A DNA stretch of 64,000 bases, from positions 26,132,501-26,196,500 of the forward strand of contig CM062214.1 in the NCBI GenBank assembly GCA_031216445.1, read 5' to 3'. The notes under the pieces are model-generated. The model made no database searches, was not told the DNA's origin, and saw nothing but the letters and a program-made list of their open reading frames with translations. The translations under genes were made by a program, and so were the position numbers. The stretch is from Lateolabrax maculatus. Lineage: Eukaryota > Chordata > Actinopteri > Acropomatiformes > Lateolabracidae. Positions 48,528 through 61,763 of this stretch are shown piece by piece; within the stretch, counting starts at the first letter, position 1, and each line of letters begins with the position of its first letter.

Positions 48528-51500
48528 AAACTCAAAGCAGAGTCGTGATAAATCAACTATGTTCTGCAGCGGCGGCCACCTCCTCACAGACTGCAAGGCT
48601 TCCATTCACTGCTGTCACACAACCAAAACAGATTAAATATATAGTGTACCACAACAACCTCCCTGCAGAGGAACGGTGTAAGACTTCTGACCACGGTTGG
48701 ATCAAATAGTTTGTGTAAAGAGCAAAGCAAATAAAAAAAACAACAAATTGAAATAGATTCCAATCCGAATGGGTAGTTTAGAGTATTTATATTTGAGTAA
48801 ACTTTAGTGAGAATATTCACACTCTGCACAATCCTCTGTTATTTTAAATCTGCATAAATTTATGGATCAGCTTTAAAATACACGTTTGATCAGGTTGTGT
48901 AAATGGCTGATGACAGTGATGACTCTTTTAAAATAATACCCAAATCTGTCCGGGAACATTAGGAGTTTATAAAAGGATAAATTCTGCCAAACTTCAAGGA
49001 AGTTAGACTCATGGTGGCAGATTTAAGTGTTTAAATATGGCCATGATGTAAGTGTGGCACATTAAAAAGTGAATTAAACTTCAGGCTCATCCACATTGTT
49101 TATGCACCATATTTGGTAAAGATTGGGTGAAAGAGGAGTGAAATGTAGATATTCCAGACAGTCTGTTTACTTCTACACATCACACTTTAGGATATATTAG
49201 CAAAATTGTTCTTCATAAACAGTCACAAGGTGGCACCAATCTGCTCCTCGTTGGCTTGTGGCCTGAACCTTTTGAGATATCTTTCTAATTAACAGACAAA
49301 CAAACAGAACAAAAGACAAAAGCTCTTCGGCAGAGGTAATTAGAGTATTTACAGTCATATAAAAGACCACCCAGAGTCTGAACTGCATTGTATCCACCAT
49401 GTAACACCTGTTATAGCAGCGTGAGTGGCATGAATAGTCCCTGGAGTAGAAGGCTGTTTCCACAGCTCAGCGGCACAGACCTTCAGTCCCTTGTGGAAAA
49501 AAACTGTCAGATGCAACAAAGGCACCGCAGGAAGGCAGGAAATCGCTTAACTTCATTTTATTGCATCCTTTGTTACCTTGGAAACTAGTTGGGGGGGGTG
49601 CGCAGTTATTTAATTACCCCGCCCCCCACCGACAACAAAACCCCGCCCTTAATTATCACACTGCCAAAAGACAAGTTTAATTAATCTTTTTCAGTCAGTG
49701 GATTCTTAAAGTTTTGTTTATGAATGACTGACACCTGACATGGAAACTGTGCTGCACCATTATAACAATCGGAGGTTTGATGTTTGATGTTGATCTATGT
49801 CCATAAAGGAACAAAAAAAAAATAAAATAAATTATTCAAGTGTAACCCAAATTAAGATGGTCATATCCACTGCGCGTCATATCTCTTGCAACATGTACAT
49901 GTTGTAATATCACACGATTTGTTAGGTACAAGCCGTTTTTTAACTTTGTCAAACACTTTACTAAGCATTATTTCAGTGCTTAAATGTTGATTAAATGTAT
50001 ATGTGTGTTCGCATACCAAATATGTAATGATCATATCAAAAATAACACTGACAACAGTCAGTATCCTTCAGGTCTTGTGTTAATTCCAAAATGTTAAAAT
50101 ATAAAATGCATTTCGTCTTGTTTTTTGCCGCATCTAAAGCTGCCAGACATTCAAGGTTTATAAAAGTAAATTCAAATGTTTTCATGACTTGGAAGAAGTA
50201 ATTATTGTCTTGTGTTACTTTACAATAGAGAGCAGCAAAATGGATATTTAGGCTGATTAAAAATGCCCTCGATCAGCATTTCAACATTCAGTTAGGCTGC
50301 TGTCTTTATATTGGCAGCTGTAGCAGAGAGCCTGTCTGCACTCTGACTAACTGTTGCTGTTTGCAGGTTCCTCAAGGCGGTGTTGTTTATGTGTGTTAGT
50401 ATTGCAGCAGGGTGGAGACGTCAGATTAGCGAGAGGGATCCTCCCTCTCTTGTCTGACAGTTTCAGCCTGTATGTAGATAGAAAAGACAGCTGTTATCCT
50501 CATAAAATGGTAAAAACAGCAAAAACAGATATCGTAGGTGGTATCTTTTTAGATTTGTAGAAACGCATGTTCCTGAGGGCTGGGTATATTTTCAGTTCTG
50601 ATACCAAAACTGCTTTCCTATTTACTTAACTTTAAGTAAAGGTAAGGTATTAAAAAATACCTTACCTTTTTTTCACAAACAGCTGATCCAAATATGAATC
50701 TATCAAATTCAAAGACGTGAGCTTGTATGATACTGAAAGACCCACAGGCTGGTATACAGTTGATAGTCTGATAGAGAACTATGTCTTCCCCCATTCCTGC
50801 TAAATATGTATCTATAATTTCTATGAGATGTCAACATATTTTGGGGATTATGTCACATTCCAATTACTGTGCTTTTATGAGCTGCAGTTTCAAAGGTTTG
50901 CATATTTTGCAAGCTGGATTTCCTACTTCAAAGAGAATAATTTCTGGGTCATACTTGCAGACTTTGATTGATTTTGAGCATTGAGTGGAAATTGTAAAAC
51001 AGGTTTGCATTTCTTGTTTGAGGCCTCGGTAATCAGAGTCTTTTGCTGTTTCCTGTACTGCAAAAAAATGAGCAAAAAACAAAAACAAAAAAAACAGCCA
51101 TGCTGTGAGCTAATTTTCTGTCTCCTCCCTCAGACATGACGACTTGAAAGAGATGCTGGACAGCAACAAAGACTCCCTGAAGCTGGAGGCAATGAAGCGG
51201 ATCGTGGCTGTGAGTATAAATAATGTTTACTTTGGGATGTGACTGATCTGCAGGTGCGGCTGCACATCGAGTGAAGGACAAAGACATTTCCGGCATATGT
51301 ACACCACAACATGCATCATTCTTAATTAATTCAGACAACCGTAAAGACCCAGAGATCTACAATAACAATGCTGCCATGACAGATGCAGATCAAATACAAA
51401 CTAAAACTGCACTGTAGTTAAAATCCTTCAGGTGTAAGACGACGGTGCTCAGTCAGCTGTTAGATATTCACAATCTGTGTCAGATTCTTTCTACCGAAGC

Positions 51501-54500
51501 TCCACACCCATCTCTTCATTCGTCCTCCCTGCAGGACGGAGGAGATGAAAGGGAAGGAAAAGCATGAAAAGGAGCTGAAATAAAATATTTAAAAAGAAAA
51601 AGTTGCACCTTCTCTTACAAATGATTGAAACTCTTCAAAAATGTCACCTTGTGAATTCCTCATTGTTGATTCCTTTGCTTCCTGGTGTGCGTGTTCTCTG
51701 CAGATGATCGCCCGAGGTAAAAATGCATCAGATCTCTTCCCCGCTGTGGTGAAAAATGTGGCCTGCAAAAACATTGAGGTTTGTAACGACCCAGTTTCGT
51801 GCTGCTTCATGTATTATTTGCTCCTTGTGTAGCTTTATGTGTTTGTTTTCTTCATTAGGGCTAATTTATGTTTGATCTAATCACACTTTTAACAGCCCCA
51901 CTGGGTAAACCTTATATCTTAACTGAACAAAATTGCAATTTTCCTCTCATCTTTTTAAGGTTTTTATCACTTTGCTTTATCTTTTCACTTCAGATGGAAA
52001 ATAACGGAACAAATGTACATAATGTGGATGAAATCTGTTTTTTTCATAGGTTTTTTAACCCTTAACTTCTCCTCCCTGCAGGTGAAGAAGCTGGTCTATG
52101 TTTACTTGGTGCGTTACGCCGAGGAGCAGCAGGATCTCGCTCTGCTCTCCATTTCCACGTTTCAGCGAGGGCTGAAGGTACTGCAGTTTTTCATAAATGA
52201 CAGTTCCTTCAGATTTTGACTTTTTGACAACAGAAAGAACCACATTCATCAAAAATGTTGATATTTATGGTTTTGAGTGTAATATATTTACAATCATTGG
52301 ATGGATTGGTGTGAGATTTTCTACAGATTTTCAAGGCCACCAGAGGATAAATTCTGATTAATTTATCCTTTCACTTTTCATCTAGCGCCATCATCAGGTC
52401 AAAATTTTAATTTGTCCAATGCTTTGATTTATGACCAAACACCTGCAGAGCTAAAGACATCCCCATTCACACCAGGCTGCATGCTGTCTTTAAATGTAAG
52501 CATACTAACAGGCTACTGTACGTTTGCAGGATCCGAACCAGCTGATCAGAGCCAGCGCTCTGCGAGTCCTCTCCAGCATCCGAGTCACCATCATCGTCCC
52601 CATAATGATGCTAGCCATCAAAGAGGCTGCTTCCGATATGTCTCCATACGTCCGGAAGACAGCTGCTCACGCAATTCCTAAACTCTACAGGTGATCCACC
52701 AGGACCTTTTCAGTACCCAGGCCCCAATTACACAACAATGACTATTTATTATTCCATGTTTTGGGTGTATAGATTAGTATAGATTATTTATTTTAAAGAT
52801 GCCTACTAGTTACAGACATCAACAGAGGTTTTTATAACAATTATTAAAAGAAGCATAAATAATACATTTGTAAGTTAGAGAATTTATTATTGACTTTGCT
52901 GCCCATTAGAGAGTCCTGATCCCCAGTTTGAGAACCACTGGGATAAGATCAATACTGTTATGACACATTGTCATTGTGAAATTAAAGGCAGTAAATTCAT
53001 GGCAGTAAAGGGGACATCCTCCAGAAACCCCTTACTGCTCTATCAGTAAAATCTATTCTTTAAGGACAAATGACTGCTAACTCTTTCTCCAGCATGTCTT
53101 GTTTCATGCCTTTGAATGATTTATCCGTCTCTGCTCTCAGTTTGGATCCAGAACAGAAAGACCAGCTGATCGAAGTCATAGAAAAACTCCTTGCTGACAA
53201 AACCACGGTGGGTTTTTGCACCACTGATCCAGTATTTTTTTCCACCAGATGTGTGTTTTTCTTTTTTTTAACAAATGCAAATACAAGTTTGAAAACACAG
53301 ACTGCACAATACAATCAAAACCAGCTTCTGTGCACAGCACCAGATTGCATTCGATGCTTCAGTTGTTTCCAGGCTCATTGTTTGTTTAACCAGTCTCCCT
53401 CTTCACCTTGCAGTTCTGGAATAAACTGTTGTAATATCCAACTGAAATATATAAAAAAAAATAGAAAAATGCCGTAGAATTCAGTCAGTATTTACAGGTT
53501 TCTTGTTCAACTTAAGATGTCATTTTAAAGAACATTATCTTAACATCAAATGTGCTGCAGTTGGTGGCGGGAAGCGTTGTCATGGCTTTCGAGGAGGTGT
53601 GTCCGGAGCGCATCGACCTGATCCACAAGAACTACAGGAAGCTGTGTAACCTGCTGATCGACGTGGAGGAGTGGGGGCAGGTCGTCATCATCAACATGCT
53701 GACCCGCTACGCCAGGACCCAGTTCCTCAACCCAAACATCAATGTGAGCAAGAAACACATAAGGAATCAGTACATATGATCAGTTTATACGTTCATGATC
53801 AGGTTTATGAACTCTGCTCACTGGCTTATTTACTCCATGGTGATAAGACTCACGTCAGGTTTCTTAGTTTGCCTGTTTAATAAGTTAACTAGGCAACTAG
53901 GGCAACAACTATTAGTCATCAAGTCATTTTCATTAATGATTATTATTATTCTTCTTTTTCATTAATTGATAAGTAATTTAGTCAATAAAATGCTCATTGC
54001 AATTTCTTATAGCTCTGTGTGATGTCGTCAAATATTTAATTTACAGAGAAATAAAACACAGAAAAGCCAAATATTCTCATTTGTGAAGCTGGAAGAATCA
54101 ATTTGTCCCTAATAATTAACTTAAAAGATTCATTGATTATCAAAGTGGTTGTTGATTGTCTTTTTGTCAATTGACTAATCAATTAACCAGTGAATCATTT
54201 CAGCACCACAAGCAACTGTTTGCAAATATAGCTTAAACACTTGCACACTGCTTGCACATATCATATTTACTATATTTTTTCCACAATGTTTGACTCACTG
54301 CATACACTGTATATCAGTGAATCTGATCACATAAAAGACTACAGTACACAGTATGCGGTAATTGTTTAATTTAGTGGTGCATTTATATTAAAACCTAAAT
54401 TGAAAAAGAAAATAAATGATTCTGTGTACAGCAAACATATTGAAAATGGTGTTTGTTGGAATAAGAACATTTGTAAGTTGTCTTCAGTCTGATCTGTTGA

Positions 54501-57500
54501 TATTACGAGTTGGATTTTGAACTGCTGCCCAAGCAAGAAGTAACTTTTAATGGCACTTTCCTCTGGGATGTTTTGACATCAGTAATTTCTAGACTTTGTG
54601 GAATATCTACAGAATTAAAACGACAGAAAAATAAGTTTTGAAGTCCATGCAAACTAACAAAACTCAGAAGTAAGTTTACACGTTGTGTGTTGTCAGCAAC
54701 AACTAATTTGCATAGAAACAGGATTACTGTGCAACAAAAGTGTATAAAGGCTTTTCATTGCAGAAATATCTTTTATTTGGTTGGATTAATTATATTCTTC
54801 CAGTTCTGCCATTGTGACTCTGCAGAGGTACAAATTGAAACCATCCTATCATTATTTTCCTCTTTAAACGTTGCCAACAGTTTTCAGACCCACCTGTCGA
54901 CTTATTTTCTCATAAGCAACGAGCAAATGAACCATTTTTCACTCCGTGTTGAACATTGTTCTTGTGGTAATTTTCCGCTGCATTCAGTCTAACCGTTTTG
55001 CATTACATGTTTATTTAACACCAGGAGGTCTAGTGATAATGCTTCTCCTACACAGTTTCTGCTTATTAACAAATATATTCAAGAGCAAATTACCATCTGG
55101 TGACTTCTAGAGACTTTTTTAATCATCCCAATAACTGCTTTCCATGCAAATAAGTTTCTGTCTTGGTCTGTTTGTCCCCCAACACGCTGTTTATCCCCCT
55201 CTGTCTCTGCAGGAGTCCCTGCTGGAGGAGGGAGCGGACAGGACCTTCTACGGCTCAGATGAAGATGAGGACGAGGAAGAAGATGAGAAAGAAAAGAAGG
55301 CAGAGGCTCCTGCCATGGCCAAGAGGAAGCCGTACGTGATGGATCCGGACCACCGGCTGCTGCTGAGGAACACCAAGCCGCTCCTGCAGAGCCGCAACGC
55401 AGCTGTGAGACCGCGGCACTTTTGAAATAATACACACACCTTCAATTAGTACAACACAGCACAGCCCATTAACTCTCCTGTTGAGTCAGTTGCCATGGTG
55501 CAGATCAGAATTGTTCTCTCTCCCACATTATTCTATATTGAGCAGCAGGTTGGGAGTAGTTGAGGTCTTCAAACGCACGACCTTGCTTCATGTTAACAAG
55601 CATCCGTCCAGCTGAAGTGTCCTCGAGCAAGACGCTTAATCAGAGCTCACTCTGAAATGGGGACAAGTGACAATTTCCCGGAGGAAATTAACAAAGCATC
55701 GCTCTACATTAGTTCTGCCGTGGTCACCTTGGGAGGCCTGTTTTGTTCCATGTTAGATGTTGTGAAATTCATCTGTGTTGCAGCAGGAACACGTTTTCAG
55801 CAAAAAAACTGACCTGCCCGATACCAAACAGCAGACTGATAAAGTCACCGACCAGCTGGTGAACACAGTGTAGCATTTCAGACATAAGAGCCGCCAGATA
55901 TTGGTGTTGGTGGAGGCCAAAATCAGAGATAAAAGGAGAGTGAATGTGGGATTTAAATTCATCATGTGCCCAGAAACACTTCTTGGAATACATTTAATCT
56001 TCTCACCTTTAGCTGCGAACTGTAAAAAGAGAGTTATTTCATGCATATTCAGCACATTGGCAGAATAAATCTTAACACGCTCCACATCTGCACTGCAACA
56101 TACTGCAGTGTGAGGCAGTGATGCATTGGTAATGGACCGTTGCTTTGGAAACTAATGAATTTTCAATGAGGACCAAAGCTTTGAAAAACAATACCCACAG
56201 GGACAATATTCAACTTTTTACTGTATTTTCTATTGTGAGATTGTATCTCTGATGCTCATGTACCCCTCCCTCTGTTTCCTCATTCCAGGTGGTGATGGCT
56301 GTGGCTCAGCTGTATTTCCATCTTGCCCCTAAAGCAGAGGTTGGGGTGATCGCCAAGGCCCTGGTCCGTCTCCTGAGGAGCCACAGGTGAGCTGTGCTGT
56401 CTATAATTTGAAATATATATTCTATTAAAATTGCTGTACCATAGATTGTGGCAGCAGCGTTTCCTAAAATGAATCACAGCGTAGTCGAGCCAGCAGTTTG
56501 AGCCATCTCACGGCTGAGAATGAAGCTCAGGTGAAATCTTACGAAAAACAAGTCAAAGTGCCGAACAGAAAGTGAACAAAAACAGTGAAAATACACAACT
56601 GAGTGTGATAAGAGAAAAGCTATAATGACCCTGAAACTCAGCAACGTGGAAAACAGTATGACAAAAAAAAAAAAGACGAGTGAGGGTAGTAAAATAATCC
56701 TCTAAAGCCCTGAAGCAGAAAGTGAAATTAAACAGGGAGCTCAGTGAGACTGAGGTAAACATGAAAGCATAAACCATAAGGAGTGATGGTGGCACACAGG
56801 TGGCCTCCTGGCTGTAAGTCCTGCAAACTGTCAGCTTCTTATTGAACAAGTCTGGGTGTGCTGTAATGGGATCATCGCTCAGCAGCGACCAAACAGCAGA
56901 TTTGTCAATATAATGTATGATATGTTTCATTACACGCTATTATTCATATGGAGTCTGTGTTGTCTCAGCTCTCATTACAACCACATCGGTTTACTACCCT
57001 GAAGAATGATGCTTTAAGATGTTTAACTAGAAAGCTGCTAAAATTGATTAAACGTCTTTTAATTGGTTGTTTGTAATATAAAAATAAAATAACATTAATT
57101 GGTCTTCAATTTAAATTAGAGGTTAGTACAGTCAGGCTCTAGTAATTTGTACAGTTTAAATTCAGTTTAAACTCATACATTTCAGGGATTTACAATAAAA
57201 CTGGAATTCATTATAAAGCATTAAAAGTGGGTGTTTTAGGGCCATTATTAGAATCATTTAATCAGCAGATGTTCCAGTTTCTCTTTCTTTGCAGTTCATA
57301 CATCACATCTATGTGATTTAAGGTCAGCAGACACATTATTTTGTTTAAACCGTTCTTCTATTTATTTCCAATGCAGTTGGGAATAACAAGAGAAGTTGAA
57401 CAAACACGACTTTTAAAATTGAATCTTGATGTACAGAATAAAAAGTTGTCTTGTTTTTGACAGCTGTTGTTTTTGATAGAAGTCATTGGTCAAACTTTAC

Positions 57501-60500
57501 TCACAGGTGGCTTCCCACCTTTTTAACCTTATAGTCACAATAGATAAATAGCCTAAATTGGCTGTTTTTATTGTGTTATATATTATTAACAGTGAAGCAA
57601 CATACAAATAGTCTACAGCCTCTTTTAGATTAACTGAATCAATTGTAATTGTGTTGATATTAGATTTTATTTAGATGTTACTGCCAGTGATAGTGGCTTT
57701 AGAACCATTTTGCCACATTTAACTTCACACTTTATTGAATATATCTGTTCCTGTCCTCCTCTTCTGTCCATTAATCTGTTTCTGTCTCTTCCTCCAGTGA
57801 AGTCCAGTATGTTGTTCTTCAGAACGTGGCAACAATGACGATTAAGAGAAGGGTGAGCTGCACCTGGTGGTGTTTTGGTGGTTTGTGTGTGTGTTTGTAT
57901 GTGGGACTTGAATTTATCTGCAGACGGAGCTGCAGGTTCACTGATGTTTTTTATCTTCCTGTCTTCATGTTTCACAGGGGATGTTTGAACCGTACCTGAA
58001 GAGTTTCTACATCCGCTCTACAGACCCAACCCAGATCAAAGTCCTTAAGGTTCTTTTCTATTTAATTTGATTCTGTTGGCTGCTTTTCTTTTTCTCTTTA
58101 ATCTTAACGCTGAATCAATGGAAGAATATTGATCCTCTCAACTCTGAGGCATGGTGGTCTGCAGCATCTTTTGCCTCTTGTTAATCATTTTAAAAAAACA
58201 CTTAGAGGTATTGTCTTGGAAGTGGAGCAATGATGTAATGTTAAGATATTTCAAGTGAAAAAAACAACACAAACATTATGTCAAAGAGTGAGTTTTGTGC
58301 AGGTGTAATTTATTTCAACCATTGTGAAAGGTAGAAAAACAGCAGTGTTGAACAAAGGATGATGTTACTTTGCCGTGTGGAATGAATTCCCATGAATCAG
58401 AGTGAAGCAGTTTCTAAGACGTAGACATCAATGTGAAAAAAGTACAGTTAAGAAAAATGAAAGCACAGTCTCTGGCACAGGTCCCAGTACGGAAACAAGG
58501 GTAGTAGTTGTAGTAAATATGTTATTGTATTTCCCTTTTAAATTAAGCTGTTTTTTTCTTTTTTTGTCTGTTGCAGCTGGAGGTTCTCACCAATTTGGCC
58601 AATGAGACGAATATTTCCACCATTCTCAGAGAGTTTCAGGTACAGTGAAACAGAACTGAGGTACTTTTGTCTTTATCTGTACTGAACTTCAGCAGGAGGG
58701 AGTCACCAGGAGAAGCCTTTGTCGAAGGAAATAGTGTTATTAACATAATCAATGTATAACATAGATATGTTTATTTTAATCAATCAAAAACACTGGCTTA
58801 ATTACTTATGATTAAAATGTATTTATATTCATACACTCCATTAACTTTGGTTGTGATGGTAAGAAAGGGAGTAGAGAGTTTCTCATAGCAAGATCATCTT
58901 TATCCAGATGATGAGAGAGGCAGGTGTTTCTCATAGCAACAGTTGTAATGACGCATGTTTTTGTGTCTCTGATAGTTTCTAATATCAGAGTTCTTTGTTT
59001 GATTATTGACCAATCAAGAGCATTTTATCAACTCAGGGGGAGTCAGGTATGGAAAGGGACTGTGAGGTTTAAAAGAGGATGCTGAGACTATTGTTCCCTC
59101 GTATTCCAGATTTCTGATGTACTTTCTGCAATCCGAAGAGTAAAATACTTTGTATTAAATGAAGTAAAGAGTTTCAGTCTTCTGTATCTCAGTGTTTTGT
59201 CCCTATGAACCTGATAGTGGCTGTTTAATTAAAGCTATTGAAAGCTGAACAAGAAGAAAATCTACCATGACACCTTCCTACATGTTTGTACTGAGTGAAT
59301 ATTGTTTTTCCCGCAGACTTACATTAAAAGCATGGATAAAGACTTTGTGGCGGCCACAATCCAAGCCATCGGCCGCTGTGCTACCAACATCGGCGAGGTG
59401 AGGGACACGTGTCTGAACGGCCTGGTGCAGCTGCTGTCCAACCGAGACGGTAAGTCTTTCTATCTGATTCTTACTGTAGTTTAATACGTTTTAAGGGATT
59501 CACTGTTGGGGCTAGCAATATCTATGAGGTTATCTAATCAAGCCTTTTCATTTGCATCTGTAAATTATAAAACAGTGAGTTTAAAAAAAACAGTTTTAGA
59601 AGATTAGATAAGAATCTCTACAACACAGACTTTAACTTTAACAAATTATTAGCGAAAATGAGGAACCAGTTTCAGAGGATTTCTTCAGGGAGTAAGTAAG
59701 GGAATTAATTTTAGTAACTAAATGTAGGATGAAGATGAAGTGAAGCTTGTTCATTGTTCATTTATGACTTCAAAGAGCGACTCTTCCTCCCTTTGTGCAG
59801 AGCTGGTTGTAGCAGAGTCGGTGGTGGTTATCAAGAAGCTGCTGCAGATGCAGCCGGAGAAGCACAGCGACATCATAAAGCACATGGCGAAACTAACAGA
59901 CAACATCCAGGTGAGAGGCTGCTGTCGATGTCTGGCTTTAAAGAAGGTTGTACGTTCTGTTTCAAAGTGTCATTTTGGATTCTAAATTCACATGGAAAAG
60001 AAGATTACCCTGACAAAAACTGATGCTGAACCAGCTGTAATTTCTGCGAGCTACATCCCCGTTCAGTACCAGCAGAAGAATCGATGTACACGACCATTTA
60101 ATTTGACTTTAACCGTTCTCAGGTGCCGATGGCGCGGGCCAGCATCCTGTGGCTGATCGGAGAATACTGTGAGCATGTACCTAAGATTGCCCCGGATGTC
60201 CTGAGGAAGATGGCCAAGTCGTTTACCAACGAGGAGGACATTGTCAAGCTACAAATCATCAATTTGGCCGCCAAGCTCTATCTCACCAACTCCAAACAGG
60301 TGTTTTTCTCTAGTATTTAAAGAACTTGAACCTGTCAACAGTTAGGCTCATTTAAAAAAAAAAAAAGAAGCAGTTTCAACTGTTTTTACTCCCACAGTTT
60401 CCACTCTTTAAACCCATTTCATACATCAAACTGTTCAACTATTCCTTTTTTTACAGAAAATGGTGTATGCTCTACCTGTTATTTAAACACACCAAATCAC

Positions 60501-61763
60501 ACACACACGTGCTGACTGCAACTGCTGCTGATATTATTTCACTACTAGATACTCTGATCTATTACTTAATTAAAAGTAGAAATATTCTGCTACACGTAAA
60601 AGTCTTTAATTCAAGTTAAAGCTTAAAAATACAACAGTATAAGCATCAAAATATAAACTATAAAGTAATAGTACTACTACTACTTGTACTTCCTTATATA
60701 CAGTTGGGTGGCTTGTGAATTTGTCCCCGGGATCAATAAAGTTTTATCTTAACCTATAATTATACATCATAATGTATTTCCTGATAATATTTTATATTAT
60801 TAATCTGAAACTGTTAAGTAACTAGAAAGTTATCAAATAAATGTAGTGAAGTAAAAAAAACTATATTTATATCTGAAATGTAGTCGAGTAGAAGTTTAAT
60901 GTTGCAGAAAATTATAAAGAGTAGTACAAGTACCTCAGAATTGTACTTAAGTACAAAACTTAACTTACTCATCCTACATGTCCTTCATTCTCTTTCCTCC
61001 TGCAGACCAAATTGTTGACGCAGTACGTTCTCAACTTGGCCAAGTACGACCAGAACTACGACATCCGAGATCGGGCGCGCTTCATTCGCCAGCTGATCGT
61101 TCCCACCGAGAAGAGTGGAGCTCTCAGCAAGTACGCTAAGAAGCTGTTCCTCGCCCTCAAGCCTGCACCGGTCCTCGAGTCTCCATTTAAAGGTACAGAA
61201 GTGCGCTTAGTGCTTGAATTTTTACTGCTTCTTGGAGTCGTAACTCATGATACACGTATTTTAGATTGAGTGTGACTTACACTTCTTGAGGGTATCATTA
61301 CTTGAATTAACGTGAATTAACGTCCATAAATTTGCTTAGAAATCACAGAAAAAAGACGCTCATAATGCCAGAACTTGCCTGACAATCATCACATTTTTAA
61401 CTTTTCTTCAGTATCAAAGTAATCCTGTGATAGTTGTGTGTATATTCATGGGTAAATTGCAAACAGGAACTGTCAAAAGCTAATTTGGCTTAATTTTAAT
61501 GGTGCCAATTTGTCAAAATGTACCTTGAATCTCCCCAATAAAATAATAATAATAGGAGTGACAAGGTGCCCTATGTGTTGCACCTTCCTCTGTTTGTCTG
61601 TGCAGATTTGCATTCTGGATTCCTTTTTTCTTGTGTTTTTGCAGATCGAGACCACTTCCAGTTGGGTTCATTGTCCCACTTGCTGAATGCGAAGGCTGGC
61701 GGCTACCAGGAGCTGCCCGACTGGCCCGAAGCCGCCCCAGACCCCTCCGTGCGCAACGTGGAG
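39117..61763 (+). CDS. ap3b2: AP-3 complex subunit beta-2, N-terminal two-thirds (runs off the window)
   Basis: The neuronal beta subunit of the AP-3 adaptor, which sorts cargo to synaptic vesicles and lysosome-related organelles. Seventeen exons join in frame: 39117-39229, 51134-51209, 51704-51778, 52082-52177, 52530-52690, 53141-53207, 53561-53743, 55213-55404, 56289-56386, 57798-57852, 57978-58049, 58577-58639, 59317-59449, 59801-59910, 60123-60299, 61006-61192 and 61645-61763. They encode 659 residues; human AP3B2 has 1082. The start [14 protein letters not shown]...[20 protein letters not shown] matches AP3B2, not AP3B1. The whole segment is the HEAT-like adaptin N domain, with [40 protein letters not shown] and [19 protein letters not shown]. 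Exon 8 carries an acidic insert ([12 protein letters not shown]). The serine-rich hinge and ear exons lie beyond 64000. Intron 1 is about 11.9 kb. Confidence 0.96.
39541..39722 (+). repeat. Cluster of (GT)n, G-run and (CA)n repeats
   Basis: A (GT)n tract (39541-39561), a G run of about 17 (39563-39580) and a (CA)n tract (about 39700-39722) surround the RE1-like site in ap3b2 intron 1. Open frames across them are artefacts. Confidence 0.9.
39675..39701 (+). promoter_or_regulatory. Expanded RE1/NRSE-like site in ap3b2 intron 1
   Basis: TTCAGCACC (39675-39683) is the left half of the REST/NRSF site. GGACAGCAC (39693-39701) matches the right half GGACAGCGC at eight of nine bases. The gap is 9 bases against 2 in the canonical element. 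Expanded RE1 sites with this order of spacing are known. The gene is neuronal, as for typical REST targets. Confidence 0.5.
39891..40060 (+). mobile_element. Family B element, truncated
   Basis: It begins GAGCTTCAACTAACGATTGT and continues with TTACTTGTTTGGTCTTTTAA and GTGAAAAATGTCC, as in other family B copies. The 3' half is missing. Confidence 0.55.
42730..43084 (+). mobile_element. Miniature element with ATGCTAAGCTAA core
   Basis: The left end AAAGGAATAATTCAACATTT and the right end AATGTCAAACTGTTCCTTT are imperfect inverted repeats (about 15 of 21 bases). The internal TTTATGCTAAGCTAAACG segment is one I recall from common teleost repeats. It is non-coding. A 3' fragment of the same family is at 2511-2634. 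Confidence 0.55.
43757..43848 (+). repeat. (GA)n microsatellite
   Basis: An imperfect GA repeat of about 90 bases with occasional AA and GG interruptions. It yields long arginine/glutamate frames on one strand and leucine/serine frames on the other; neither is a gene. Confidence 0.95.
44744..45030 (+). CDS. Unidentified coding-like exon inside ap3b2 intron 1 (possible alternative first exon)
   Basis: I do not recognise this protein. An ATG in good context (AAACATGACC) opens a frame with strongly G/C-ending codons for about 60 codons ([20 protein letters not shown]...). It then enters a glycine-coding GGA repeat. A donor-like CTGCG|GTAGGA ends it at 45030 in phase 2, which is exactly the phase needed for ap3b2 exon 2. 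The join would give ...QPLR followed by HDDLKEML. The other frame across the GGA repeat also looks protein-like ([20 protein letters not shown] from about 44956), so a separate gene with a frame change at the repeat is possible. A GC-richer stretch precedes it (44090-44360). Confidence 0.35.
45454..45740 (+). mobile_element. Family B element
   Basis: It runs from TAGGGCTGTAGCTAATGATT through TTTGGTCTATAAAATGTCAG to ATTGTTTCAGCTTC, the family's inverted ends. It is non-coding. Confidence 0.65.
45741..51133. other. ap3b2 intron 1, distal part
   Basis: No supported exon until 51134. It includes a CA microsatellite (48451-48524) and a short perfect hairpin (50638-50669). The frames at 46117-46383, 47556-47801 and 47632-47967 show no family signature or splice context. 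Confidence 0.5.
48451..48524 (+). repeat. Interrupted (CA)n microsatellite
   Basis: Two CA blocks separated by short interruptions (CCCACACACT, AAACAC). It lies in ap3b2 intron 1. Confidence 0.95.
53899..54207 (+). mobile_element. Family B element in ap3b2 intron 7
   Basis: It starts AGGGCAACAACTATTAGTCA and ends GAATCATTTCAGCACC. Internally it has TTGTGAAGCTGGAAGAATC and TTGACTAATCAATTAACC, as in other copies. Confidence 0.6.
60570..60965 (+). mobile_element. Family A element with nested LINE tail, ap3b2 intron 15
   Basis: The flanks are family A (AAAAGTAGAAATATTCTGCT and, near the right end, AGTACAAGTACCTCAGAATT). Between them, at about 60700-60750, sits GGGATCAATAAAGTTTTATC, an L2-type 3' tail. 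A LINE fragment therefore appears inserted into the older miniature element. Confidence 0.5.
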
